Shown here: positions 53,215-62,413 of the stretch, in pieces | Layout of the letters: the number at the start of each line of letters is the position of its first letter | How positions within the stretch are numbered: the stretch's first letter is position 1 | Source: an uncultured Prochlorococcus sp. | Lineage (GTDB): Bacteria; Cyanobacteriota; Cyanobacteriia; PCC-6307; Cyanobiaceae | Length of the DNA: 64,000 nucleotides | Reading direction: 5' to 3' | Assembly (NCBI GenBank): GCA_902590355.1 | Contig: CACIWI010000001.1 | Location: 118,520-182,519, forward strand | Notes under the pieces: model-generated | Databases searched by the model: none | What the model saw: the letters and a program-made list of their open reading frames with translations, nothing else | What the model was told of the DNA's origin: nothing | Made by a program: the position numbers and the translations under genes

Positions 53215-54492
53215 ATGAGAATTTCAAGGCGTATTTTGGCAGGTTTAGCTACTGCCTCACTTGCGGTCACAGCAACTTCCTGTGGTGGAGGCGGAACCTC
53301 CGGAAGTTTCGATGACACAGTAACCGTTGGTATTTTGCATTCGTTATCCGGAACAATGGCTATTTCTGAATCAACTCTTGTTGATACTGAAAAAATGGCT
53401 ATTGAAGAGATAAATGCTGCTGGTGGTGTTAAAGTTGGCGGCAAAAGCTACAAAATAGAATACATAGTTGAAGATGGTGCATCTGATTGGCCAACTTTTG
53501 CTGAAAAATCAAAGAAACTGATAGACCAAGACGGAGTTCCTGTCGTATTTGGTGGATGGACATCTGCAAGTAGAAAGGCAATGTTACCTGTCTACGAATC
53601 AAAAGATGCGTTCCTCTACTACCCAATTCAATATGAAGCTCAAGAATGTTCTAACAACATTTTCTATACAGGAGCCACACCAAACCAACAATCAGAACCC
53701 GCTACAGATTTCATGTATAAGCGTTCTCCCGCAGCTGGTGGAGATTTCTTCCTTGTAGGATCTGATTATGTTTTCCCAAGAACTTCAAACACTATTACAA
53801 AAGCTCAGGTAAAACAGTTGGGCGGTAAAGTTGTTGGAGAAGATTACCTTCCACTTGGAAATACTGAAGTTGCTCCAATTATCTCAAAAATAAAAAAAGC
53901 ATTGCCTGAAGGTGGAATAATCATTAATACTCTTAATGGTGACCAAAACGTTGCATTCTTCAAACAGATTCAAGACGCAGGTATTACGCCTTCAAGTGGG
54001 TACTACGTAATGAACTATTCAATTGCTGAAGAAGAGATTAGTACAATTGGTCCTGAGTTTCTAGAAGGTCATTACGGCGCTTGGAACTACATGATGTCAA
54101 TTGATACTCCTGCATCTAAGAAATTTGCTGCAAGTTTCAAGAAAAGATGGGGAGCAGATCGTGTAGTAGCTGATCCTCAAGAATCTGCTTATAACATGGT
54201 CTACTTATGGAAACAGGCAGTAGAAGATGCTGGAACATTCGACGATAACGCAGTAAGGGAAGCCCTTGTTGGACAAAAGTTTGATGCTCCACAAGGTCCT
54301 GTGGAAGTTATGCCCAATCACCACTTATCTCAAACAGTAAGAATTGGTGAGATTAATGCAGAGGGTGGATTTACAATCCTTGAAGAGACAGGAGTAGTTC
54401 TTCCTCAAGCATGGAATCAAAAGCATCCAAGTTCAAAAGGATTTGCATGCGATTGGACAGATCCTTCAAAAGGAGAAAAGTATAAGCTTTAA
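53215..54492 (+). CDS. urtA: Urea ABC transporter substrate-binding protein
   Basis: Lipoprotein-like ATSCGGGG, VGILHSLSGTMAISESTLVDTEKMAIEEINAAGGV, YYPIQYEAQECSNNIFYTGATPNQQ. Confidence 0.97.
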   Translation: MRISRRILAGLATASLAVTATSCGGGGTSGSFDDTVTVGILHSLSGTMAISESTLVDTEKMAIEEINAAGGVKVGGKSYKIEYIVEDGASDWPTFAEKSKKLIDQDGVPVVFGGWTSASRKAMLPVYESKDAFLYYPIQYEAQECSNNIFYTGATPNQQSEPATDFMYKRSPAAGGDFFLVGSDYVFPRTSNTITKAQVKQLGGKVVGEDYLPLGNTEVAPIISKIKKALPEGGIIINTLNGDQNVAFFKQIQDAGITPSSGYYVMNYSIAEEEISTIGPEFLEGHYGAWNYMMSIDTPASKKFAASFKKRWGADRVVADPQESAYNMVYLWKQAVEDAGTFDDNAVREALVGQKFDAPQGPVEVMPNHHLSQTVRIGEINAEGGFTILEETGVVLPQAWNQKHPSSKGFACDWTDPSKGEKYKL

Positions 54493-54513
54493 TCTAATTA
54501 AAACCTATACTTC

Positions 54514-54547
54514 AAAATAAAAGGAGGTTAACACCTCCTTTTATTTT
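54514..54547 (+). terminator. Hairpin terminator/attenuator between urtA and urtB
   Basis: AAAATAAAAGGAGGT-TAAC-ACCTCCTTTTATTTT, perfect 15-bp stem. Confidence 0.9.
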
Positions 54548-54575
54548 ATATAATCAAATATTTTCTTTTTCTAAA

Positions 54576-55730
54576 TTGGAGTTACTTCTCGATAGTCTTT
54601 TTAATGGTGTTGCAATCGGATCTGTACTACTTGTTGCTGCATTGGGTCTAGCAATTGTTTTTGGTCTAATGGGTGTAATAAATCTTGCCCATGGAGAACT
54701 TATGATGCTTGGGGCATACACAACATACGTAACACAATTAATTTTCAAATTACCTATATTAAAACCTTTCTACAATTCGTACATAATAGTTTCTATTTTT
54801 CTTGCTTTTATTGTTAGTGGAGTAGTAGGCATTCTCCTCGAAAAAACCATAATCAGAAAGCTTTATGGAAGTCCACTAGAAACACTTCTCGCAACTTGGG
54901 GCGTAAGTTTAATTCTTCAACAATTTGTCAGAAGTGTACCTTTAGCTTATGGGACCGGTTTGGTTATAAGTCTGATAATTGGTTTATTCCTACCAACAAC
55001 ATTCCCTTCAAAAATAAAAGAATCAATAAATTTCAAATATTTTAAATTTAGTACTTGGATATTTGCTGCATTAACAGGGATCGTTACTGGTAGCTTCATA
55101 TCATCCTCTGTTAGCAAACTTAGTAGAGCAAGCGCTCGAAATGTTGATGTAACAGCACCCTCATGGATGAGAGGCCAAGTAGAAATTATTGGAACTGCAT
55201 TTCCTAAAACAAGATTAATGATAATTGTCATTACCCTAATCTCTGTAATAGCAATAACATTATTTCTTAATCAAAGTGCTTGGGGAATGCGTATAAGAGC
55301 AGTTACTCAAAACCGGCAAATGAGTGATTGTCTTGGTATATCTACTGAAAAAGTGGATATAATTACATTTGGAATTGGATCTGGCTTAGCAGGAGTTGCC
55401 GGAGTAGCAGTATCTCTTTTAGGTTCCGTAGGGCCGAATGTTGGAGGAAACTATATAGTTGGTTGTTTTATGGTTGTAGTGCTAGGAGGAGTAGGAAATT
55501 TATTAGGAACAGTACTCGCCTCATTTGGAATAGGAATAATGACTGATTTAATTGGAGCTGGAAGGCTCTTATCAATATGGCCAGATATGCCTTTACCTCT
55601 ATCAAATACAATCAACTTTTTTGCGACCACAAGTATGGCAAGAGTAATGATATTTGCACTAATTGTTATATTCTTACAATTTAAACCTACAGGTTTATTT
55701 CCTCAAAAAGGAAGGATGGTTGAAAACTAA
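54576..55730 (+). CDS. urtB: Urea ABC transporter permease UrtB
   Basis: GLAIVFGLMGVINLAHGELMMLGAY, VTQNRQMSDCLGISTEKVD. Confidence 0.96.
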   Translation: MELLLDSLFNGVAIGSVLLVAALGLAIVFGLMGVINLAHGELMMLGAYTTYVTQLIFKLPILKPFYNSYIIVSIFLAFIVSGVVGILLEKTIIRKLYGSPLETLLATWGVSLILQQFVRSVPLAYGTGLVISLIIGLFLPTTFPSKIKESINFKYFKFSTWIFAALTGIVTGSFISSSVSKLSRASARNVDVTAPSWMRGQVEIIGTAFPKTRLMIIVITLISVIAITLFLNQSAWGMRIRAVTQNRQMSDCLGISTEKVDIITFGIGSGLAGVAGVAVSLLGSVGPNVGGNYIVGCFMVVVLGGVGNLLGTVLASFGIGIMTDLIGAGRLLSIWPDMPLPLSNTINFFATTSMARVMIFALIVIFLQFKPTGLFPQKGRMVEN

Positions 55731-56860
55731 TGTCCTTTAGTAAAATTAAATTTGATAAAAAAATAGTATTATCATTTTGGATAATATTAATTGCCTTAAT
55801 TATTGCAGCACCAACTCTACTCCCTGTATTTAGATTAAACCTTTTAGGAAGATACTTATCCTTGTCCATAGTTGCACTTGGTGTTGATCTTATATGGGGA
55901 TATACAGGTTTACTAAGTCTTGGACAAGGTATATTTTTTGCATTAGGTGGATATTGTGCAGCAATGTATTTGCAAATAACCAGCTCCTCTGAATTTCCTA
56001 ATAATATTCCTGAATTTTTTGCTTTATATGGTGTTGAAAAATTGCCTTTTTTCTGGGAACCGTTTAGATCGCCAATTTTCACCTTCTTCGCTATCTGGGT
56101 AATTCCAGCAATGGTTGCTGGTTTAATTGGATTTCTTGTTTTCAGAAATAGAATCAAAGGGGTATATTTTTCTATACTTACTCAAGCTTCTCTTCTTGTA
56201 TTCTTTAACTTCTTTAATGGACAACAAAAACTTATAAATGGAACAAATGGATTAAAAACAGATGTAACACAACTATTTGGTCAGATGGTAGGTTCTGAGT
56301 ACATGCAAAGAATATTCTTTTGGATAACCGCCATACTTGTAATAGCCTCATGGTTTTTTGCAAAGTGGGTAGTTAAAGGAAGATTTGGAAATATTCTTAT
56401 AGGCATACGAGATGATGAACCAAGAGTTAGATTTACAGGATACAACCCAGTTATATTCAAGACGATAATATTTTCTATTGCTGGAGGTCTCGCTGGAATT
56501 TCGGGAGCTTTATATACTGTTCAGTCAGGAATAGTATCACCTCAATTTATGACAGTTCCCTTTTCTATAGAAATGGTTATATGGGTTGCTGTTGGAGGTA
56601 GAGGGACTTTATTGGGAGCGATACTAGGAGCAGTTTTCATCAACTATGCAAAAAGTCTAGTAAGTGAAGCTTTACCTGCTAGCTGGATGTTTATTCAAGG
56701 GGGGTTATTTATCTTAGTGGTAACAGCCCTGCCAGAAGGAGTTTTAGGATGGCTACAAGGAGATGGTCCTAGGAATCTTCTTCAAAGATTTGGTATGAAA
56801 AGGAAGATTGAAACCTATCCAAGCTTAGAAATTAACAATAAGGAGGGGGATAATGAATAA
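55730..56860 (+). CDS. urtC: Urea ABC transporter permease UrtC
   Basis: LSIVALGVDLIWGYTGLLSLGQGIFFALGGY, IRDDEPRVRFTGYNPVIFK. Confidence 0.96.
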   Translation: MSFSKIKFDKKIVLSFWIILIALIIAAPTLLPVFRLNLLGRYLSLSIVALGVDLIWGYTGLLSLGQGIFFALGGYCAAMYLQITSSSEFPNNIPEFFALYGVEKLPFFWEPFRSPIFTFFAIWVIPAMVAGLIGFLVFRNRIKGVYFSILTQASLLVFFNFFNGQQKLINGTNGLKTDVTQLFGQMVGSEYMQRIFFWITAILVIASWFFAKWVVKGRFGNILIGIRDDEPRVRFTGYNPVIFKTIIFSIAGGLAGISGALYTVQSGIVSPQFMTVPFSIEMVIWVAVGGRGTLLGAILGAVFINYAKSLVSEALPASWMFIQGGLFILVVTALPEGVLGWLQGDGPRNLLQRFGMKRKIETYPSLEINNKEGDNE

Positions 56861-57602
56861 TAAAGATCTTCTAAATTTAATAGATATTACTGTTAGTTTT
56901 GAGGGTTTTTTAGCTCTCAATAAACTCAATTTAAATTTAAAGAAAGGAGAATTAAGAGCTGTAATAGGACCTAACGGCGCAGGTAAAACAACATTTCTTG
57001 ATGTAATAACTGGAAAGGTAAAGCCAACAAAAGGGGAAGTAATTTTTAAAGGGAAATCTTTAGTAGGTAGAAAGGAGCATAAAATAGCCAGACTTGGAGT
57101 TGGAAGAAAATTCCAAAGTCCAAGAATATTTGAGAATCTAACAGTTAAAGAAAATCTTGAAATATCGGTGACAATTCCTAAAAGTCCCTTAAACCTTATA
57201 AATAAAAGTATTAAGGATGAACATCTTAATGAGATTAATCGTCTTATGAAGATTGTTAATTTAGCTCAAAAAGTTGATTCTAAAGCTGGATCTTTATCAC
57301 ATGGCCAAAAACAATGGCTTGAGATAGCCATGTTAGTAGGTCAGAAGCCAGATTTAATGTTAGTAGATGAACCTGTTGCCGGTTTGACCGATGAAGAAAC
57401 AGATCTTACAGCTGATTTATTAAAATCTTTATCAGGAGAAAATACAGTAGTGGTGATTGATCACGATATGGAATTTATAAGAAGACTTGATAGCAATGTT
57501 TCAGTATTAAATCAGGGCACAGTATTATGTGAGGGAACGATGGAAACCATACAAAAAGACAAAAAAGTTATTGATGTTTATTTAGGAAGACCTGAGGACT
57601 AG
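56853..57602 (+). CDS. urtD: Urea ABC transporter ATP-binding protein UrtD
   Basis: VIGPNGAGKTTFLDVITGK, SLSHGQKQWLEIAMLV, LVDEPVAGLTDEE. Confidence 0.96.
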   Translation: MNNKDLLNLIDITVSFEGFLALNKLNLNLKKGELRAVIGPNGAGKTTFLDVITGKVKPTKGEVIFKGKSLVGRKEHKIARLGVGRKFQSPRIFENLTVKENLEISVTIPKSPLNLINKSIKDEHLNEINRLMKIVNLAQKVDSKAGSLSHGQKQWLEIAMLVGQKPDLMLVDEPVAGLTDEETDLTADLLKSLSGENTVVVIDHDMEFIRRLDSNVSVLNQGTVLCEGTMETIQKDKKVIDVYLGRPED

Positions 57603-57604
57603 TT

Positions 57605-58315
57605 ATGGAAACTTTACTCGAAATAAAATCCTTAAATACTTATTATGGCGAGAGTCATATTCTTAGAGATGTTGATTTAAATGTTAAATCAGGAGAAATG
57701 GTTTGTTTGATTGGAAGAAATGGAGTTGGTAAAACAACTTTATTGAAATCACTAATTGGCTTGTTAAAACAAAAAAAAGGAGATATTTATTTGATTGGTG
57801 AAAATATCAACAGAAAAGCGCCTCATCAGAGAGCCAGGAAAGGAATGGCTTACGTTCCTCAAGGGAGAGAAATTATTCCATACCTATCAGTTGAAGAGAA
57901 TCTTATGTTAGGAATGGAGTCTCTACCAGGAGGATTATCTAAGAACAAGAAAATAGATCCATTTATCTATGATCTCTTCCCAATCCTAAAAGATTTTCTT
58001 CAAAGGAAAGGAGGAGATCTTAGTGGAGGACAACAACAGCAATTAGCCATTGCAAGAGCATTGCTAGGCAAACCTCAACTTCTATTACTTGACGAACCAA
58101 CGGAAGGCATTCAGCCGAATATAGTTTTAGACATTGAAAATGCAATTAACCAGATAATTAGAGATACAGGAATTGGCGTTTTATTAGTTGAACAACATTT
58201 GCATTTTGTAAGACAAGCCAATAGATATTATGCTATGCAACGCGGAGGTATTGTTGCAAGCGGAAATACTAGTGAGTTGAGTCAAGCGGTTATTGATAAA
58301 TTCTTGAGTGTTTAA
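57605..58315 (+). CDS. urtE: Urea ABC transporter ATP-binding protein UrtE
   Basis: LIGRNGVGKTTLLKSL, AYVPQGREIIPYLSVEENL, DLSGGQQQQLAIARALL. Confidence 0.96.
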   Translation: METLLEIKSLNTYYGESHILRDVDLNVKSGEMVCLIGRNGVGKTTLLKSLIGLLKQKKGDIYLIGENINRKAPHQRARKGMAYVPQGREIIPYLSVEENLMLGMESLPGGLSKNKKIDPFIYDLFPILKDFLQRKGGDLSGGQQQQLAIARALLGKPQLLLLDEPTEGIQPNIVLDIENAINQIIRDTGIGVLLVEQHLHFVRQANRYYAMQRGGIVASGNTSELSQAVIDKFLSV

Positions 58316-58349
58316 TAGATTATTATTTTAAATTAATAAAAATCTTTAA

Positions 58350-58529
58350 TCATTTTTCGCATCTTATAAGGTCTATACTGTTTGGATGCTCATTAATATA
58401 CTTATTAAATTCCATTGCCAGAGTTCTAGCTTCGTAAGCGTCAAAAGCATAAAAACAATTTTCTAATCTTATATTTTGAAAATCCCGATAATGCACTGTA
58501 TATGGCTTCAACATATTATTTTTGTTCAT
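58350..58529 (-). CDS. Small hypothetical protein (59 aa)
   Basis: Manual translation MNKNNMLKPYTVHYRDFQNIRLENCFYAFDAYEARTLAMEFNKYINEHPNSIDLIRCEK*. Confidence 0.6.
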   Translation of the reverse strand: MNKNNMLKPYTVHYRDFQNIRLENCFYAFDAYEARTLAMEFNKYINEHPNSIDLIRCEK

Positions 58530-58669
58530 TTTAATTTGCTAAAAAGCAATTATGTATATTTCAACCATGCATTTATTCGAAATTTAAAGCACAACTTTTG
58601 TTGTTATCAAAATATATTGACTTAAATTATGTAATTAAAAATACCTTATAAAGATAAAAAGTAATTAAT

Positions 58670-58780
58670 CTATCTTTTTTTATTTTTAGAATCTTGCTTT
58701 TTACCTTCTATTAAAAAAACAAATTTTGATAAAATATAACCAAAAAATGGGACCCAAAAATTTTCATAAAAAAATTTCAT
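58670..58780 (-). CDS. Possible very small protein (36 aa)
   Basis: MKFFYENFWVPFFGYILSKFVFLIEGKKQDSKNKKR*; ORF evidence only. Confidence 0.3.
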   Translation of the reverse strand: MKFFYENFWVPFFGYILSKFVFLIEGKKQDSKNKKR

Positions 58781-58786
58781 AAAATA

Positions 58787-58960
58787 TTAAGCAGCTAATG
58801 ATTCGTTATTTTTGATTTCATTTTTATTAATACGCTTCAAATCTATAGAATTAAATAAATGTTGCATAACCAGATAATCAAGTTCCCCTTTCAACAAATC
58901 AAAATCTGATGAGAGTAGATCATCAACGAAATCATCAAAAGTTTCTGAAAGAGGTTTCAC
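58787..58960 (-). CDS. Small acidic hypothetical protein (57 aa), GTG start
   Basis: Manual translation (V)KPLSETFDDFVDDLLSSDFDLLKGELDYLVMQHLFNSIDLKRINKNEIKNNESLAA*. Confidence 0.5.
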   Translation of the reverse strand: MKPLSETFDDFVDDLLSSDFDLLKGELDYLVMQHLFNSIDLKRINKNEIKNNESLAA

Positions 58961-59143
58961 AATAAAAAATTATTTTTGCCATTATCATCGCATTACCAAC
59001 AAAAGTCAACCAAATTTGAATATTAATTTTTGAATTTTTTAAAATAAATGAATCAAGATTAAAAAATTAAATAATAAAAATAAACAAGCAAAATAACAGA
59101 TTTAATATCAAGCTTAGGGTTTTTGAATTAAATTTCATTTATA

Positions 59144-59305
59144 TTGCTTTTCTTAATTTTATATCTCTCTTGTTTAGCAATACCAAAAAGACAATACACA
59201 TACGCTAAAAGGAAATTTGAGGAATTCATCATCAAACCATTTAATATATTTATAGCAAGACTATTGATGTGCCAATTAGTAAAGAATCACTTAAAAAATA
59301 TTTAA
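59144..59305 (+). CDS. Possible small membrane-anchored protein (53 aa), TTG start
   Basis: LLFLILYLSCLAIPKRQYTYAKRKFEEFIIKPFNIFIARLLMCQLVKNHLKNI*; ORF evidence only. Confidence 0.3.
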   Translation: MLFLILYLSCLAIPKRQYTYAKRKFEEFIIKPFNIFIARLLMCQLVKNHLKNI

Positions 59306-59359
59306 ACGAAATAAATTTTTATAGCAATCAAATTTGATATTAATAGCAAATTTCAAATA

Positions 59360-59674
59360 TTATTTTTTAATTAGCTCGAAATAACCATTTTTATTTAATA
59401 AGTACTTATCAAACCAAAGGCTTAATAGATTGTCTAATCCTATTCCATTCATTTTATTTATTTGCGAAGTCTTATAGTCTGAGAGTGCAAGCAATAAATA
59501 CGGAAAAATCATATCAGAAACACCTTTTGGCAGTTTTTCTAAAGGTACTCCATGCGCTCTATCCCATAAAATTTGCATATCCTGAGAGAACAAAGAACTC
59601 CAATAACTAAAATTACAATACAACTTGTCTGGAGGGAGGAGATTTACAGCTAAACCTGGCAGAGATGAATTCAT
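59360..59674 (-). CDS. Hypothetical protein (104 aa)
   Basis: Intact ORF, no recognisable domain. Confidence 0.6.
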   Translation of the reverse strand: MNSSLPGLAVNLLPPDKLYCNFSYWSSLFSQDMQILWDRAHGVPLEKLPKGVSDMIFPYLLLALSDYKTSQINKMNGIGLDNLLSLWFDKYLLNKNGYFELIKK

Positions 59675-59786
59675 AGGAATAAATAATTTATAGATTAATT
59701 AAATTTAGGTTTTTTAAATGATGAAAAATAATCTCTTATATACAAATAAAATTTAACGCACAGTGCATTACTTTGCAACACTTTTT

Positions 59787-60185
59787 TTAAGTGTTATATT
59801 TATCAATCATTTCCTGAAATTTTAGGAATGATAAAAACTTTTTATAAGTTTGCAAGTCAAAAGCCGCCTGATTCTCTTCATTTAAATGGGTTGATTTACT
59901 AGGAATAAAATTATTTTCTAAGTTAGTATCAATTGAGATTTTTGCATTATCTGTAAAGTCACCAGATTTATCAAATAAGATTTTTGAATTATCGTATTTT
60001 GATTGATATGATTGAGTTACTTTACCATTTTTTTTATTAAATATACCTCTTATAGAAAGTGCTTCTTCTACCAAAATACTTATTATTTTTGAATTACTTA
60101 AATTGTTCTCTGTACTCATCTTTTCAATTATTCTCATAACGTCTTCTCTGGGAATAAAACCAACTCTTTTTTTCTTGGTAGGCAT
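59787..60185 (-). CDS. Putative ribbon-helix-helix DNA-binding protein
   Basis: N-terminal KKKRVGFIPREDVMRIIEKMSTENNLSNSKIISILVEEALSIRG resembles an RHH fold; disordered middle. Confidence 0.55.
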   Translation of the reverse strand: MPTKKKRVGFIPREDVMRIIEKMSTENNLSNSKIISILVEEALSIRGIFNKKNGKVTQSYQSKYDNSKILFDKSGDFTDNAKISIDTNLENNFIPSKSTHLNEENQAAFDLQTYKKFLSFLKFQEMIDKYNT

Positions 60186-60261
60186 TTAAAAATTAATTAA
60201 AGTTCAGCACTTGACTGTAATAAGTGTTGCACTATATTCATTATAAGTCAATTAAATTCTA

Positions 60262-60411
60262 ATGATTTTACCAACGACCTTACTCTTAGGAGCCCTTGGA
60301 TATCTTTTCTATACCTCAAAAAGAGAACTTTCACTAGATCAACAGGACCTTATGGAAAACCAAAAAGAGAATGATGATTTGTATAAAGATTTGGAAGATC
60401 TATTTATTTAA
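60262..60411 (+). CDS. Small hypothetical protein with N-terminal TM (49 aa)
   Basis: Manual translation MILPTTLLLGALGYLFYTSKRELSLDQQDLMENQKENDDLYKDLEDLFI*. Confidence 0.5.
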   Translation: MILPTTLLLGALGYLFYTSKRELSLDQQDLMENQKENDDLYKDLEDLFI

Positions 60412-60519
60412 AAGTACTGCATAGATATTAAAGAGATATTAAAGAACTTTGTTTCTTGACTAAAGATATACAAAACCTCAAAGATAATTAGAATTAGACT
60501 AAATAAAGTTAGAAATTCA

Positions 60520-60816
60520 ATGACAGTCCATCAAGATTACGAAATAAAAATCAATCTAAATGAATTGATCGAGAAAAGAATCCCATGTTGTGATTTACTT
60601 CATCCAGATCATTGTTTAACAGAAAAACAAGTCTCTGAAATTGCTCATGATATTCGCATGGATTTAAATTTACATGATCTGTACAAGCAAGTGGATCAAC
60701 ACATCATGAATTATGTAAATGCAGCAGGAATTGATAACAAAGATCATTGGGTTGAACCACATCTTCCAGATTTGGAGAGAGATTTAAAAGAAGAAGTTGG
60801 TATAGAATTTGATTAA
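60520..60816 (+). CDS. Hypothetical protein (98 aa)
   Basis: Intact ORF MTVHQDYEIKINLNELIEKRIPCCDLLHPDHCLTEKQ... Confidence 0.65.
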   Translation: MTVHQDYEIKINLNELIEKRIPCCDLLHPDHCLTEKQVSEIAHDIRMDLNLHDLYKQVDQHIMNYVNAAGIDNKDHWVEPHLPDLERDLKEEVGIEFD

Positions 60817-60834
60817 TTTTTCTTAAAAAAGAAA

Positions 60835-60984
60835 TTAATAAATGTATTTTTTTTCTAAATCATCTATCAATTTATAAATACTTTTAGCCGATCTCTTTCT
60901 CTTCTTTAAAATTCTAAATACTGTAAATCCAATCAATAATGCAAAAATAGGTGTAAAAATAATAATTCCATGATCCATAACCAT
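60835..60984 (-). CDS. Small single-TM basic hypothetical protein (49 aa)
   Basis: MVMDHGIIIFTPIFALLIGFTVFRILKKRKRSAKSIYKLIDDLEKKYIY*. Confidence 0.5.
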   Translation of the reverse strand: MVMDHGIIIFTPIFALLIGFTVFRILKKRKRSAKSIYKLIDDLEKKYIY

Positions 60985-61149
60985 CAATCAGAAGTCTATT
61001 ATTAAAATTATTTAAAATTCTGCACCAATAAAATAGGTACTTTATACAAATATCTTTCACTATAAAAATTAAGATTTCTCATAGAAAAGTGAAAGAATTA
61101 AATTTTTTTGTAGATTATGTAGATATAAATTTTTAATTCAATAAAGATA

Positions 61150-61332
61150 ATGATTAATTATTTTGCTTTAACAGTAACTGAGATGGGGATCGGCAAGATA
61201 GAGTTAGCAGTTATTAGTGCAGTAATTTTAATATTTCCAATTTTATTTGTTTATGCATCTAAAAACCTTGATGCTAAGGGGGTTTTCGAATGGATGATGG
61301 AAAAACCAAATGATTGGATAGGTAAAAAATAA
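61150..61332 (+). CDS. Small single-TM hypothetical protein (60 aa)
   Basis: Intact ORF with hydrophobic core LAVISAVILIFPILFVYA. Confidence 0.55.
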   Translation: MINYFALTVTEMGIGKIELAVISAVILIFPILFVYASKNLDAKGVFEWMMEKPNDWIGKK

Positions 61333-61354
61333 GGCTTTAACATTTTACATTTTA

Positions 61355-61696
61355 CTAGTTAAATTTTAAATTTTCTAATTTAGAAATCGCAAAATCATAA
61401 ACTTGGCAATTATTTTCTAAATCATTAACTATTGAATTTTTTAGTAGAGAATAATCTATAAACTTATTGAGTTTATTATTTTTAAATTCCTTATTAGTCT
61501 CTCCAATAGCAAATGCCAAAGCTCCCTCATAAGAAATACCGAATTTGGAAGTGTTACAGTAAGTTCTCGTGAACTTATTGGAAATCTTTTTAGTATACTT
61601 TTCTAGAGTTTTAGAAGAAGCATCCAATGAATAAACTGGGCTACTAAAAAAAAGAAGCAAAGTTAAAGTGAATATCGTAAAAACTCTTTTGAGCAT
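61355..61696 (-). CDS. Secreted hypothetical protein
   Basis: Signal peptide MLKRVFTIFTLTLLLFFSSPVYSLDA; four-cysteine-poor mature region. Confidence 0.55.
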   Translation of the reverse strand: MLKRVFTIFTLTLLLFFSSPVYSLDASSKTLEKYTKKISNKFTRTYCNTSKFGISYEGALAFAIGETNKEFKNNKLNKFIDYSLLKNSIVNDLENNCQVYDFAISKLENLKFN

Positions 61697-61800
61697 AATA
61701 TTTCATAAATTGAAAATTTAATATAGTTTAAAATTTAGCTCTTGCGACTATGTTTTATTAAAAATATAAAATTTAAATTTTGTTAACCACAACAGCTATT

Positions 61801-61896
61801 TCATATTTTGGAAGATAAAAACTCTCTAAATGAGTATTTTATTGTTTGAATTTTTTTTGGTAGTTTTTTTAAAAAACGCCTAAATGCTTTTGGCAT
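61801..61896 (-). CDS. Possible very small basic protein (31 aa)
   Basis: MPKAFRRFLKKLPKKIQTIKYSFREFLSSKI*; ORF evidence only. Confidence 0.25.
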   Translation of the reverse strand: MPKAFRRFLKKLPKKIQTIKYSFREFLSSKI

Positions 61897-62062
61897 AATA
61901 AAAAATTCATATCAATAATTAATAGATAACAAATAATACTTGGGTATTCAATAAATAATTATCCAAAAATAAGTAAATTAATTATTAATTATTTGGATTG
62001 AGCTATGGAAATGTATTTGAACATGAATTATTGTTTAATTAAGTATTAAATACAAAATTAAT

Positions 62063-62254
62063 ATGGCACTACCAGAACTTATTTACGCTCCTATTGATGG
62101 TGGCACGATACATAGATATGAAATTAGTGGTGGCAAGAGAAAATTCTTAAGATTTATAGGTTGTTATTTGGGCCAATGCAATTTCCACAAAAATATTGAT
62201 GATGCTATTGATTACATAAAAAATTTGAAAGAATCACAAAAGATACAAAAATAA
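62063..62254 (+). CDS. Hypothetical protein (63 aa)
   Basis: Intact ORF MALPELIYAPIDGGTIHRYEISGGKRKFLRFIGCYLGQCNFHKNIDDAIDYIKNLK. Confidence 0.55.
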   Translation: MALPELIYAPIDGGTIHRYEISGGKRKFLRFIGCYLGQCNFHKNIDDAIDYIKNLKESQKIQK

Positions 62255-62413
62255 TGAAAAAAAGATACATAGATACGATAGGGACTCAATATTTTTCAAG
62301 AACTACATAATTATTGCTACAAATAATAGAGAATTTTCTTTTTATAAGTAATTGATTATTTACTTGGGTTATAGTTCCGAAAGATAAACAGTCAATAAAA
62401 AAGAAATTAATTT

